Shown: positions 25,875-33,921 of the stretch, piece by piece
Numbering within the stretch: position 1 is the stretch's first letter
Layout of the letters: each line of letters begins with the position of its first letter
Source: CAIOYC01 sp038327995
GTDB taxonomy: Bacteria > Pseudomonadota > Alphaproteobacteria > Caulobacterales > Caulobacteraceae
DNA: 64,000 bases
Direction: 5' to 3'
Assembly: GCA_038327995.1 (NCBI GenBank)
Contig: JBBQLP010000004.1
Span: 1-64,000 of the forward strand
Made by a program: the position numbers and the translations under genes
The notes under the pieces: generated by a model
Told to the model about the DNA's origin: nothing
Databases searched by the model: none
What the model saw: the letters and a program-made list of their open reading frames with translations, nothing else

Positions 25875-27227
25875 ATGAACGGGACCGCACACGCTGCGCG
25901 CCCGTCTTCGAGCGGGCTATCCGAACTGCTCAAACTGGCCGGACCTGTGATCGGCGCGCGGCTCGGCATCATGACCATGGGGCTCTCGGACTCCATCGTC
26001 GTCGGGCGCTATTCCGCGCGCGAGCTTGGCTATCACGCCCTTGGTTGGGCCCCGACCAGCATCATCGTCACCATGGTCATCGGTCTTTTGACCGGCGCGC
26101 AGGTGATGACGGCGCGGGCCACAGGGGAGGGGCGTCCCCATGAGGCGGGTGCCGTGCTGCGCCGCGCCCTCAGCTATTCGGTTTGGATCGGGGTAGCTTC
26201 GACGGTGGTGCTGGCGATCATTGGCCCCTTGGTGATGAGCCATTTCGGACTGGAGCCTGATCTGGCGCGCGGGGCGATCCGTGTGATGACTGTATTCAAC
26301 CTGTCGATGCTGCCCTACGCCATCTCCTGTGCGGCGGCCTTCTGGCTGGAGGGGCTGGGACGACCCACGCCCGGAATGTGGGCCATGTGGGCGGCCAACG
26401 TCGTCAATCTGATGGTCGATCTGGTGCTGGTGCCTGGTCACTGGGGGATCGCTCCCATGGGAGCGTTGGGCGGTGCGTGGGCGACGTTTTCAGCGCGGGT
26501 GTTCCTCTCGGTGGTGCTGCTTGGATACATCGCCCTGATGCCAGACGCGCGCAGGCTCGGCGTATTCGACAAACCCGTGCGCGACGCCCGCGCGGAGCGG
26601 GAGCAGCGCCAGGTGGGCTATGGCGCGGGCGCGTCCAACGCCTTTGAAGTGACCGCCTTCGCCAGCCTGAACCTTTTCGCTGGCTGGATCGGCGGGTTCG
26701 CGGTGGCCGCCTGGGCGGTGACGATCAATGTGGCGGCGATCATCTTCATGGTCCCGCTGGGCCTCGGAACCGCGACGGCGGTGCTGGTGGGGCGGGCCTA
26801 TGGCGCGCGAAATGCGGTGGACTTGCGCAAGGCGGCGATACTGTCGTTTGGCGTGACCAGTGTGTTCGGCGTCGGCGTTTCGGTGCTGATCTTTCCCCTG
26901 GCCGGACTGATCGCCCATGCCTACACGGGCGACGTCCGCACGGCGGAGACGGCGGCGGGGCTGATCGTACTGGGCTGCCTGTTCTACTGGCCCGATGCGC
27001 TTCAGGTAGTGGCGGCCCAGGCCTTGCGGGCGAGGGGAGATGTATTCCTCCCCAGCGTGACCCACCTGGCCAGTTATGTGGTGTTCATGATGCCGCTGGC
27101 ATGGGCGCTGGCGCTTCCGGCGCACCTTGGCGTGGCGGGCCTGATGTGGGCGGTGATCGCGGCGAGCTACGTAGCGGCTGCGTTCCTGCTTGGACGGTTC
27201 TGGCTCCTGGACCGGCGCGGGTTGTAG
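25875..27227 (+). CDS. MATE family efflux transporter
   Basis: A 450-residue inner-membrane exporter with 12 predicted membrane segments in two halves, each starting with the family's conserved loop (first half GPVIGARLGIMTMGLSDSIV). A second-half loop carries VPLGLGTATAVLVGRAYGAR. MATE proteins use Na+ or H+ gradients to expel drugs or metabolites. The ATG has GGAG at 8 nt. There is no nearby regulator, and the substrate cannot be inferred. Confidence 0.92.
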   Translation: MNGTAHAARPSSSGLSELLKLAGPVIGARLGIMTMGLSDSIVVGRYSARELGYHALGWAPTSIIVTMVIGLLTGAQVMTARATGEGRPHEAGAVLRRALSYSVWIGVASTVVLAIIGPLVMSHFGLEPDLARGAIRVMTVFNLSMLPYAISCAAAFWLEGLGRPTPGMWAMWAANVVNLMVDLVLVPGHWGIAPMGALGGAWATFSARVFLSVVLLGYIALMPDARRLGVFDKPVRDARAEREQRQVGYGAGASNAFEVTAFASLNLFAGWIGGFAVAAWAVTINVAAIIFMVPLGLGTATAVLVGRAYGARNAVDLRKAAILSFGVTSVFGVGVSVLIFPLAGLIAHAYTGDVRTAETAAGLIVLGCLFYWPDALQVVAAQALRARGDVFLPSVTHLASYVVFMMPLAWALALPAHLGVAGLMWAVIAASYVAAAFLLGRFWLLDRRGL

Positions 27228-27233
27228 CCAAGG

Positions 27234-28124
27234 CTACGCCCCGAGTATCCAGCCCTCTTCTCGTTCAGCGTCCACCACCACATCCGGGGCTGTATCCTTG
27301 GCTGGTCCGAATGCCGCGCCGATCTTTCCGGCTTCGTCCAGCTTGGCGAAGTACTGGCAGAGGGTGCGGACCTGAGCGTGGTCTTTTATTTCTCCGGTTT
27401 GCGGTTCAGCTTTTACAAGCGAAGGATAAACTTCCGCCGCCACCACATCCACGCCCGCTAGCGAGGCTTCAGTCAGCGCCTTGAAGCCGGTCTCGAAGGG
27501 CCAGAGCCGGAAACCCTCGCCCCGCGCAGCTTTCATCCGCCCTACGGCGGGAATGCCTACGAGCGCTTGGCTACCCACCGTACCATTGCCAAAAATCTGC
27601 CAAACCGATTTCGCGCCTCTGGCTGCGACCTCTGTATGCCGCAGAACAGGCGGCACGTCCGTCCCGTGCTCGGGTTTGGTGGATTTCAACCAAGTCTGAA
27701 CGTCTTTGGGCGGCGAGCCCCAGAACGGTCGCGCCTCGTCAGTCATCAGCCGGTTCATCTTGTTCGCGGCGGCAAAACGGTTGTTGGTGTTGTCCGCCTT
27801 ATCGACCACGTTTGCCGCCAAATATGTCCAAACGCCCAACCAGCTCTCGTCCTTCAGCTTCAGCGCCGCGCCTGTGCCGCGCGGCAGGCCGAGAGGAAAA
27901 TCGAAACCGATCAAGGTGCGCTCGCCGCGCTTCTTCAGATCGTCGAGCACCGTCGCCAGCCGTGTTTCGGCCTCTGCGCGGGTGGCGGGGTTGTAGCTCT
28001 CGAACACGAACTGAAACCGCACGTCGCGGCGCAGAATCCCGATCCAGATGGAGTCCGCTCCCGTCTTGGGTTTGGAGTTGGCGCTCCAGTCGACAATCAC
28101 ATAGGCGTTGAACAGGCGCGCCAC
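27234..28124 (-). CDS. Conserved protein of unknown function, 296 aa
   Basis: I do not recognise the family firmly. The N-terminus AYVIVDWSANSKPKTGADS and the segment LIGFDFPLGLPRGTG resemble RNase H-like DUF429-type folds. Homologues in Rhodobacterales have been labelled CbiG, which I think is unreliable. The GTG start at 28124 is supported by GGGAG at 8 nt; the upstream extension lacks support. It converges on the MATE gene (6 bp gap) and is divergent from the oxidoreductase. No cobalamin gene is in the window, which argues against the CbiG label. Confidence 0.7.
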   Translation of the reverse strand: MARLFNAYVIVDWSANSKPKTGADSIWIGILRRDVRFQFVFESYNPATRAEAETRLATVLDDLKKRGERTLIGFDFPLGLPRGTGAALKLKDESWLGVWTYLAANVVDKADNTNNRFAAANKMNRLMTDEARPFWGSPPKDVQTWLKSTKPEHGTDVPPVLRHTEVAARGAKSVWQIFGNGTVGSQALVGIPAVGRMKAARGEGFRLWPFETGFKALTEASLAGVDVVAAEVYPSLVKAEPQTGEIKDHAQVRTLCQYFAKLDEAGKIGAAFGPAKDTAPDVVVDAEREEGWILGA

Positions 28125-28247
28125 GAAACATTCTCCCGCTATGGTCGCGCCTTCTACAGCGCCCAAGGGCTCACGCGAAGGCCGGATCGGCCCTTCGACG
28201 ATCACAAAGGTTTGGCTTGCGTCGCCCAGGGTTTAGAAGCCCTCGCC

Positions 28248-29165
28248 ATGAACGATGATCTGAGATGCGGCGTTGTGGGCGCTGGAGTGTTTGGCGGCCA
28301 CCATGCACGGCAATACGCCCGGCTGGACGGCTCCAGGCTGACGGCAGTGTTTGACACTCATCCCGAGCGGGCTGAAGCGCTGGCGGGGCCGCTTGGCGCG
28401 CTGGCCTTTACCGAGCTTGCGAGGTTCCTGGACGCGGTGGACGCGCTCTCAATCACTTCCCCGGCTGGCTCTCACGCCGCAACCGCTCTGGCGGCTCTGA
28501 AGGCGGGCAAGGCCGTTTATGTGGAAAAGCCCCTCGGCGTGACGATGGAAGAAGCTGACGCGGTGATCGCCGCCGCCGCCAGGGCTGGCAAGCCGCTCGC
28601 CGTCGGCCACCAGGAGCGAATGGTGTTCGCGGCCATGGGGCTCCTCGCCATTCCCGAACGGCCCCTACGGCTGGAAGCGGCGCGGCTCGGCCCTTTTCAC
28701 GGGCGCAACACCGACGTCTCCTGCGTTCTAGATCTGATGATCCACGACCTCGACCTGGCGCTGGCGCTGAACCCGGCGGAGGTGCTGACCGTGGAGGCGG
28801 ACGGCGAGGTGCTGCACGGACCGCACTACGATCAGGTTACAGCCGATGTGATGTTCGACGACGGCATGGTCGCCGCCTTTCAGGCCTCCCGCATCGCCGA
28901 CGAGCGGGAGCGCTGGATGAAGATCGTCTACCCATCGGGCGAGGTGGAGATCGATTTCCTCACTCGCGCCTTTCGCAACACCACCCCCTTCACTCTGAAC
29001 GCCGACTTCGCCGAGACGCCAGTGGGCAAGGACCCGCTAGGCGCCGCGCTGGGCTTGTTCGTCAGAGCGGCTCGGGGCGACGCAGCCCGACTTCCCGCGA
29101 CGGCGGAGGAAGGGGCCCGGGCGCTGGACCTGGCGCTGGCTGTGGAACAGGCGGCGGGGGGTTAG
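28248..29165 (+). CDS. Gfo/Idh/MocA family oxidoreductase
   Basis: A 305-residue NAD(P)-dependent sugar-dehydrogenase-like protein. It has a Rossmann motif CGVVGAGVFGGHHARQY at the N-terminus, the family motif EKPLG (VEKPLGVTMEEAD) and the C-terminal alpha/beta domain with DLMIHDLDLALAL, where the conserved HD pair lies. ATG 28248 is the family start; the long upstream frame is antisense to the neighbouring gene and spurious. UDP-N-acetylglucosamine-linked or inositol substrates are possible but not indicated by neighbours. Confidence 0.9.
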   Translation: MNDDLRCGVVGAGVFGGHHARQYARLDGSRLTAVFDTHPERAEALAGPLGALAFTELARFLDAVDALSITSPAGSHAATALAALKAGKAVYVEKPLGVTMEEADAVIAAAARAGKPLAVGHQERMVFAAMGLLAIPERPLRLEAARLGPFHGRNTDVSCVLDLMIHDLDLALALNPAEVLTVEADGEVLHGPHYDQVTADVMFDDGMVAAFQASRIADERERWMKIVYPSGEVEIDFLTRAFRNTTPFTLNADFAETPVGKDPLGAALGLFVRAARGDAARLPATAEEGARALDLALAVEQAAGG

Positions 29166-29259
29166 GCGCCGCAGACAATCTGATCGCGCCTCACGTCTTT
29201 CTGATTATCGCCTTGCGCGAGTTCGAGGCATCATCTGAGGGCAGCTCCCGGAGGCGATT

Positions 29260-29523
29260 ATGTTCATCAAGGTTGGCGAGGCGCACCCCCGATCCCTCAT
29301 CAAGGCGATCAGCTGGCGGATGGTCGGCAGCATCGACACCTTCATCCTCAGCTACTTCTTCACCCACAAGGTGTCGGCGGCGGCCTCGATCGCATCGACC
29401 GAGGTGCTGACCAAGGTGCTGCTCTACTATTTCCACGAACGCGCCTGGGCGGTCATGCCCTGGGGCCGGGCCCGTGCCCCCAAGCCAGCGCCGCTTCCTT
29501 TGGGCGCTGCGCCCCAGCTTTGA
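29260..29523 (+). CDS. DUF2061 domain-containing membrane protein
   Basis: An 87-residue protein with the DUF2061 pattern: RSLIKAISWRMVGSIDTFIL, a first membrane segment, then STEVLTKVLLYYFHERAW. DUF2061 is found alone or fused to sulfate-assimilation proteins; its role is unknown. The ATG has GGAGG at 6 nt. A short Pro/Ala tail follows the domain. It stands alone before the tRNA-Trp-secE unit. Confidence 0.85.
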   Translation: MFIKVGEAHPRSLIKAISWRMVGSIDTFILSYFFTHKVSAAASIASTEVLTKVLLYYFHERAWAVMPWGRARAPKPAPLPLGAAPQL

Positions 29524-29634
29524 CGCTGCTTACGCTTCTTGCCTCTCTCCACCGCCGCTGATAAAGCACCCGGCTCCAATGAGGGCCGCGCGCCGGTGGG
29601 CTTTTGGCCCTGCGATGCGATGTTCCTCGCCTGG

Positions 29635-29710
29635 AGGAGTGTAGCTCAGCTGGTAGAGCATCGGTCTCCAAAACCGAGGGCCGGGGGTTCGAGTCCCTCC
29701 ACTCCTGCCA
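29635..29710 (+). tRNA. tRNA-Trp (CCA)
   Basis: A 76 nt cloverleaf: acceptor AGGAGTG/CACTCCT, D-arm GTAGCTCAGCTGGTAGAGCA, anticodon stem TCGGT/ACCGA around CTCCAAA (anticodon CCA), T-arm GGGGGTTCGAGTCCCTC, encoded 3' CCA. It lies 96 bp before secE, the usual bacterial tRNA-Trp-secE-nusG order. A possible promoter TTGCCTC with GCTGATAA lies about 80 nt upstream. Confidence 0.97.
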
Positions 29711-29806
29711 AATATTCAAGAGCGTGAAGCGATCAGGCTCTAACGACACCATATCCGGGACTGGACGCTTCCAGACCGGATGCAAAAAGGATTGAGTGAG
29801 CCCTCC

Positions 29807-30121
29807 ATGGCCAATCGACCGGGCGTGAAGACCCCGAATGCACAACGCGGCAAAACCGCCACTGCCAAGCCGATGGGCGGTACGACGCCTGCGGTGATTC
29901 CGGCGGCGCCGGTGGTGAAGAAGCCCCGCGTCTCCATCCCGCAATTCATCGCGGAGGTGCGCGCCGAGGCCCGCAAGATCACCTGGACCTCGTGGAAGGA
30001 GACCTGGATCACTTCGGTGATGGTCTTCATCATGGTGCTGCTCACCGCCTTCTTCTTCTTCTTCGTGGACGCCGGGCTGCGGCTGGCGATCGAACAACTG
30101 CTCAAGCTGGCCGCCGGCTGA
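29807..30121 (+). CDS. secE: Preprotein translocase subunit SecE
   Basis: Essential small subunit of the SecYEG translocon. The 104-residue product has a long Pro/Ala/Lys-rich N-terminal extension, then the conserved amphipathic helix FIAEVRAEARKITWTSWKET and one transmembrane helix (SVMVFIMVLLTAFFFFFVD). ATG 29807 was chosen because upstream codons run back into the tRNA spacer. It lies 14 bp before nusG, as in most bacteria. Confidence 0.95.
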   Translation: MANRPGVKTPNAQRGKTATAKPMGGTTPAVIPAAPVVKKPRVSIPQFIAEVRAEARKITWTSWKETWITSVMVFIMVLLTAFFFFFVDAGLRLAIEQLLKLAAG

Positions 30122-30135
30122 GGACCCCCAGAGAT

Positions 30136-30717
30136 ATGACCCCCCAAACCGAAACCGCCGTTGCTCCGGCCAAATCGAACCCGAACCACAAGTGGTATAT
30201 CGTCCACGCCTACTCGAACTTCGAGAAGAAGGTGGCCGAGAGCATCCGCGAGCAGGCGCGCCAGCACGGCCTGGAAGACAGCTTCTCCGAGATTCTCGTG
30301 CCTACCGAAGAGGTCGTGGAAATCCGCCGGGGCCGCAAGGTAAACGCCGAGCGCAAGTTCTTCCCTGGCTACGTGCTGGTGAAGATGGATCTGTCGGATG
30401 AAGCCTACCACCTGATCAAGAACACCCCGAAAGTGACGGGCTTCCTCGGTTCGGCGTCCAAGCCGCAGCCGGTGTCCGAAAAGGAAGTGCAGCGCATTGT
30501 CGGAGCCATCGAGGAAGGGGTGGAGCGTCCCAAGCCCACCATCCGTTTTGAGATCGGCGAAACCGTGCGCGTTACGGACGGGCCGTTCTCGTCCTTCTCT
30601 GGTTCCGTGGAGCAGGTGGACGAGGATCGCCAACGCCTCAGGGTCACCGTCTCCATCTTCGGCCGCGCTACCCCGGTAGAGCTGGAATACAGCCAGGTCG
30701 AAAAGGGTGGCGGTTAG
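30136..30717 (+). CDS. nusG: Transcription termination/antitermination protein NusG
   Basis: Binds RNA polymerase and couples transcription to Rho or to the ribosome. The 193-residue product has the NGN domain (KWYIVHAYSNFEKKVAESI, then FPGYVLVKMDLSDEAY) and a C-terminal KOW domain (GPFSSFSGSVEQVDEDRQRL). The length is normal. Elsewhere in bacteria rplK follows directly on the same strand. Here nusG is followed by 620 bp of non-coding DNA and then the convergent rplL, so it is the last gene of the secE unit. Confidence 0.97.
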   Translation: MTPQTETAVAPAKSNPNHKWYIVHAYSNFEKKVAESIREQARQHGLEDSFSEILVPTEEVVEIRRGRKVNAERKFFPGYVLVKMDLSDEAYHLIKNTPKVTGFLGSASKPQPVSEKEVQRIVGAIEEGVERPKPTIRFEIGETVRVTDGPFSSFSGSVEQVDEDRQRLRVTVSIFGRATPVELEYSQVEKGGG

Positions 30718-30731
30718 CCTGAACGTCAGGC
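30717..30731 (+). other. Hairpin directly after nusG
   Basis: The perfect palindrome GCCTGA-acg-TCAGGC starts at the last base of the nusG stop codon. There is no T-tract after it, so it is a weak candidate for a transcript 3' end or a processing site, not a standard intrinsic terminator. Confidence 0.3.
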
Positions 30732-31260
30732 CAATTGAAGTCCGCTTCACGGCCTCTCGCAAAGAGGTAATGCGGTGGTTCGTCAAGGGGATGCTGCCAC
30801 AATACATATGAGATCTGTGATGGCTTCTTCATGAGCTAATGCTCCGTTCACAGCCCCGTGCGGAGAGGGGTGGCGGCGCCCTTCCGCGAACCTGACTCAT
30901 CCCCCTTCCGTCCCCGTCGGTGTGGCTACCCTCATACTGCTGGGTGTTCCTGTATGTGGGGACGGCAGTCCGGATTGGCCCTGATGGGAATGGGGATGTG
31001 GTCGAGCGGGGTCTTCTCATCTGAGGCAGAGGGAGGCGAGGGACGTAAGCTCGCCGTGCCTCCCTAAACTCGTGGTGAAAAACCGGCGAGGATGCTGACA
31101 TGAACGCCCATTTTTCCTTCTCTCCCCAAGGCCTATCCCTGAGGTCTTTTCCGCACCCTCTGAAGCAACAGTCTTTGAGGGATGAATGCCACGGACAAGC
31201 CTTGGGGAGGAGAGGACGGAATTGAGGATGAGGGAGGGCGCAACTCAACGCCGCCGCCAA
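30732..31260. other. Unexplained non-coding region at the nusG / inverted rpl junction
   Basis: About 530 bp without a supportable gene. Open frames here (for example 30829-31260 minus) lack Shine-Dalgarno sites and family resemblance and are rich in Arg, Pro and Ser, as expected of chance frames. Visible structure is a palindrome GGGAGGC (31031-31037) / GCCTCCC (31058-31064) and a larger inverted repeat at 31116-31215. The region marks the left edge of the inverted ribosomal block. Confidence 0.6.
31116..31215. repeat. About 100 bp inverted repeat
   Basis: CTCCCCAAGGC (31122-31132) pairs perfectly with GCCTTGGGGAG (31199-31209). The pairing extends outward to about 16 bp with one bulged G. 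A second inner pairing, ATCCCT with AGGGAT, lies inside it. The element could form a long hairpin RNA or be a small non-autonomous repeat. No flanking direct repeat was recognised. Confidence 0.6.
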
Positions 31261-31295
31261 ACCAAAACGGGCCCGAAGGTCGCCCTCCGAGCCCG
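31261..31295 (-). terminator. Rho-independent terminator after rplL
   Basis: On the minus strand a 12 bp stem (31268-31279 with 31284-31295, two G-T wobbles, tetraloop GCGA) is followed by TTTTGGTTT. It lies about 45 nt after the rplL stop. A strong terminator here ends the inverted ribosomal block before it reaches nusG. Confidence 0.9.
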
Positions 31296-31337
31296 CTCTG
31301 TTAGCTCACAAAGCCGATCCGAAGACCGGCGTTCGTT

Positions 31338-31718
31338 CTATTTGATGGTGATGCTGGCGCCCGCGTCTTCCAACTTCTTCTTGGCGTCTTCAGCGGCTTG
31401 CTTGGAGACGTTTTCGAGGACGTTGGCCGGGGCGGCTTCCACCAGGTCCTTGGCTTCTTTCAGGCCGAGGTCGGCGCGGATGCCGCGGACTTCCTTGATC
31501 ACGTTGATCTTCTTGTCGCCGCCGGCGGTCAGAACAACGGTGAACTCGGTCTGTTCTTCGACGGCGGCGGCCGGGGCGGCGGCTCCGCCAGCAGCGGCGG
31601 CGGCGACCGGGGCAGCGGCCGAGACGCCAAGCTTTTCTTCCAGCCACTTCACCAGTTCAGCGGTTTCTAGAAGGGTGAGGCCAGCGATTTCGTCGCCGAT
31701 TTTTTCAACTTTAGACAT
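31338..31718 (-). CDS. rplL: 50S ribosomal protein L7/L12
   Basis: Forms the flexible stalk of the large subunit that recruits translation GTPases. The 126-residue product has an N-terminal dimer domain (LTLLETAELVKWLEEKLGV), an Ala-rich hinge (APVAAAAAGGAAAPAAA), and the C-terminal globular domain (TEFTVVLTAGGDKKINVIKE, then GLKEAKDLVE). It follows rplJ by 45 bp on the same minus strand, the normal L10-L12 order, but opposite in orientation to nusG and rpoB. Confidence 0.97.
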   Translation of the reverse strand: MSKVEKIGDEIAGLTLLETAELVKWLEEKLGVSAAAPVAAAAAGGAAAPAAAVEEQTEFTVVLTAGGDKKINVIKEVRGIRADLGLKEAKDLVEAAPANVLENVSKQAAEDAKKKLEDAGASITIK

Positions 31719-31763
31719 GATGCGATTTCCTTTGATGAGTGAGGTTTTTGCGAAACTGACCGA

Positions 31764-32279
31764 TCAGGCGGCGTTCTTGTCGACGGACGCCTGAAGCACC
31801 CGCGCGACTTGAGCACCCGGCTCAGACATGACGCGGGCAAGACGCGTCGCCGGAGCGTTGAGCAGACCAAGGAGTTGCGAACGAAGCTGATCGAGCGACG
31901 GCATGGTGGCTAGGGCGGTAATCCCCGCCAGATCCATAACCTGTTGCCCCATCAGTCCGCCAACGACGGTGAACTTTTCGTTCTCCTTGGCGTACTGGGT
32001 CGAGACCTTGGCGGCGGCGCTGACATCGGGACCATAGGCGATGGCGACCGGGCCCTTGAAGAGGGCGTCGCCCGCTTCACCGACCGAGCCGTCCAGGGCC
32101 TTCTGGACCAGAGTGTTTTTCACCACCTTGAGCGAGGCGCCTTCTTTGCGAAGGCGGCCCCGAAGGTCGGTCATTTCCGCAACGGTGAGACCCATGTAGT
32201 GGGTCACGACCACGGCGCCGGCGCCGTCGAACACACCCTTGAGGGCGTCGATCGCGTCGGCTTTTTGAGCGCGGTCCAT
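31764..32279 (-). CDS. rplJ: 50S ribosomal protein L10
   Basis: Base of the L7/L12 stalk and translational repressor of its own operon in many bacteria. The 171-residue product begins MDRAQKADAIDALKGVFDGA and contains the family segment THYMGLTVAEMTDLRGRLR. A C-terminal helix carries the L12-binding sites (ASVDKNAA end). ATG 32279 has GGAG at 6 nt; a longer frame to 32384 runs through the leader and is not conserved. It is preceded by a 370 bp leader with its own promoter. Confidence 0.96.
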   Translation of the reverse strand: MDRAQKADAIDALKGVFDGAGAVVVTHYMGLTVAEMTDLRGRLRKEGASLKVVKNTLVQKALDGSVGEAGDALFKGPVAIAYGPDVSAAAKVSTQYAKENEKFTVVGGLMGQQVMDLAGITALATMPSLDQLRSQLLGLLNAPATRLARVMSEPGAQVARVLQASVDKNAA

Positions 32280-32545
32280 TGCGGTCTCCGTACATACGAT
32301 AGGCGGCCGCACGATTGCGAGCGCCGAAACGAAACGCAGCCGCGCGGTCGCCCGCGTGGCGTTGCATCGTTCAGGGCTGTCCATAAGGATCGTCGGCGCC
32401 AGCCGTGCCGCGAGAGCGGACCGCCGGGAAACCTCTCATCCCCATCTCCACACGGTCCGGAAGGGCTCTTCCGGTCTTACGGCTCAGATGGCCTCTGAAC
32501 CCCGCAGCTTCTAGGACAGGACCGCCGGGCGAACCCGGCAGGAAG
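32280..32545 (-). promoter_or_regulatory. rplJ leader, candidate L10-binding autoregulatory RNA
   Basis: A long 5' untranslated region for rplJL. Near its 5' end is a perfect hairpin GCCGGG-TTCG-CCCGGC in the transcript (32524-32539), a stable UUCG tetraloop. A second hairpin, CCGGAA/TTCCGG, lies at 32457-32474. Position and length fit the L10 leader known upstream of rplJ in many bacteria, where L10-L12 binding represses translation. I could not align it to the known consensus by eye. Confidence 0.5.
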
Positions 32546-32551
32546 GCGCGG

Positions 32552-32579
32552 CTTATACACGAGGAGGAGGGAAGTTCAA
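32552..32579 (-). promoter_or_regulatory. Predicted promoter of rplJL
   Basis: TTGAAC (32574-32579) and TATAAG (32552-32557) are 16 nt apart, a good sigma-70-type promoter. Start would be near 32545, just before the UUCG hairpin of the leader. It lies downstream of the rplKA terminator, so rplJL can be transcribed separately. Confidence 0.6.
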
Positions 32580-32591
32580 CATCAGGGCGCA

Positions 32592-32622
32592 AATGAAAAG
32601 GGCGGACCCTGCGGCCCGCCCT
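32592..32622 (-). terminator. Rho-independent terminator between rplA and rplJ
   Basis: On the minus strand GGGCGG (32616-32621) and CCGCCC (32600-32605) form a stem with a 10 nt loop, followed by TTTTCATTT. It lies about 30 nt after the rplA stop and would end or attenuate transcripts from the rplK promoter. Confidence 0.75.
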
Positions 32623-32649
32623 GTCCGTATTTATCAATGAACGCCTAGC

Positions 32650-33342
32650 CTAAGCCTGGGCGATCGAGCCCGTATCGACCTTCACGCCCGGCCCCATGGT
32701 GGACGAAAGCGAGACCTTCTTCACATAGATGCCCTTGGCGCCCGACGGACGGGCCTTCTGGAGCGCATCGACCAGGGCGCGGACGTTGAGCGCCAGCGCC
32801 TCGTCGGTGAACGAGGCCTTGCCGATACCGGCGTGCACAATGCCCGCCTTCTCGACGCGGAACTCGATGGCGCCGCCCTTGGCGTCCTTGACGGCCTGGG
32901 CGACGTTGGGGGTCACGGTGCCGACCTTGGGGTTGGGCATCAGGCCGCGAGGACCCAGGACCTTACCCAGACGACCCACCACGGCCATCATGTCAGGCGA
33001 GGCGATGACGCGATCGAAGTCCATGAATCCGCCCTGGATACGCTCGGCCAGGTCTTCGGCGCCCACCACTTCGGCGCCTGCAGCGGTGGCCGCGTCGGCG
33101 GCGGCGCCACGGGCGAAGACGGCAACGCGAACGTCACGACCCGTGCCCGACGGCAGATTCACCACGCCGCGCACCTGCTGGTCCGCATGGCGAGGATCGA
33201 CGCCGAGGTTGATGGAGATTTCCACCGTCTCGTCGAACTTGGCCGTGGCGTTGGCCTTGACCTGGGCGATGGCGGGTTCGAGGGCCAAGGCGGTGTTGCG
33301 CTCGCCGGAGAAGGCCTGGATGCGCTTGGGAGCTTTTGCCAT
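32650..33342 (-). CDS. rplA: 50S ribosomal protein L1
   Basis: Large-subunit protein of the L1 stalk and, in many bacteria, translational repressor of rplKA. The 230-residue product starts MAKAPKRIQAFSGERNTALA and carries the L1 signature (VVGRLGKVLGPRGLMPNPKV, then GTVTPNVAQAVKDAKGG) and the FRVEKAGIVHAGIGKASF segment. GGAGG lies 8 nt before the ATG. The gap to the rplK stop is only 3 nt. Confidence 0.97.
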   Translation of the reverse strand: MAKAPKRIQAFSGERNTALALEPAIAQVKANATAKFDETVEISINLGVDPRHADQQVRGVVNLPSGTGRDVRVAVFARGAAADAATAAGAEVVGAEDLAERIQGGFMDFDRVIASPDMMAVVGRLGKVLGPRGLMPNPKVGTVTPNVAQAVKDAKGGAIEFRVEKAGIVHAGIGKASFTDEALALNVRALVDALQKARPSGAKGIYVKKVSLSSTMGPGVKVDTGSIAQA

Positions 33343-33345
33343 GAC

Positions 33346-33777
33346 TTACGCCTCCACAATCTTGAGGCCCATGGCCCGGGCGGAGCCTTCGATGATCTTG
33401 GCCGCAGCCTCGATGTCGTTGGCGTTGAGGTCCTTCATCTTCTTTTCGGCGATGTCGCGCAGTTGCTGGCGCGTCACCTGGCCGACCGTCTCGCGACCCG
33501 TCAGCTTGGCGCCCGACTTCAGGCCCGTGACCTGCTTCAGGAAGAAGGTGGCGGGCGGGGTCTTGGTGACGAAGGTGAACGACTTGTCCTGATAGACGGT
33601 GATCACGGTCGGCAGGGGCGTGCCCTTTTCGACGTTCTCGGTGCGGGCGTTGAACTCCTTACAGAAGCCCATGATGTTGACGCCGCGCTGGCCGAGGGCC
33701 GGCCCGATCGGGGGGGATGGCGTGGCGGACCCCGCCTTCACCTGCAGTTTGATGTAGCCCAAGATCTTCTTGGCCAT
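33346..33777 (-). CDS. rplK: 50S ribosomal protein L11
   Basis: Binds the GTPase-associated centre of 23S rRNA and is needed for RelA activation. The 143-residue product begins MAKKILGYIKLQVKAGSATP, with the N-terminal PPIGPALGQRGVNIMGFCKE motif and a C-terminal RNA-binding domain (GRETVGQVTRQQLRDIAEKK). GGAG at 7 nt precedes the ATG. It is the first gene of the minus-strand ribosomal block, with its own promoter about 115 bp upstream, and is divergent from rpoB. Confidence 0.97.
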   Translation of the reverse strand: MAKKILGYIKLQVKAGSATPSPPIGPALGQRGVNIMGFCKEFNARTENVEKGTPLPTVITVYQDKSFTFVTKTPPATFFLKQVTGLKSGAKLTGRETVGQVTRQQLRDIAEKKMKDLNANDIEAAAKIIEGSARAMGLKIVEA

Positions 33778-33892
33778 TGGCTGTCTCCGTTAAGCGACGA
33801 CAAGCTAATGCCGCCTATGTGGCCGTGGTGCGGGCAGCCCCTCCCACGGATTTAGGCCCGGATGGCTTGGGAGCCGAAGCCGGGGAGCGGAG

Positions 33893-33921
33893 CGTCTAGC
33901 AGGAAGGGAGTGTGGTTTCAA
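33893..33921 (-). promoter_or_regulatory. Caulobacter-type promoter of rplKA
   Basis: TTGAAAC (33915-33921) and GCTAGACG (33893-33900) are 14 nt apart, close to the Caulobacter housekeeping pattern and to the tRNA-Val promoter in this window. The leader to rplK would be about 108 nt and contains a hairpin CCGTGG/CCACGG (33823-33848). Confidence 0.6.

Noticed and set aside
30829..31260. A 143-codon minus-strand frame in the post-nusG spacer
   Set aside because: Composition is unlike neighbouring proteins (many Arg, Ser, Pro), no Shine-Dalgarno, and it runs through the inverted repeats, so I treat it as non-coding.
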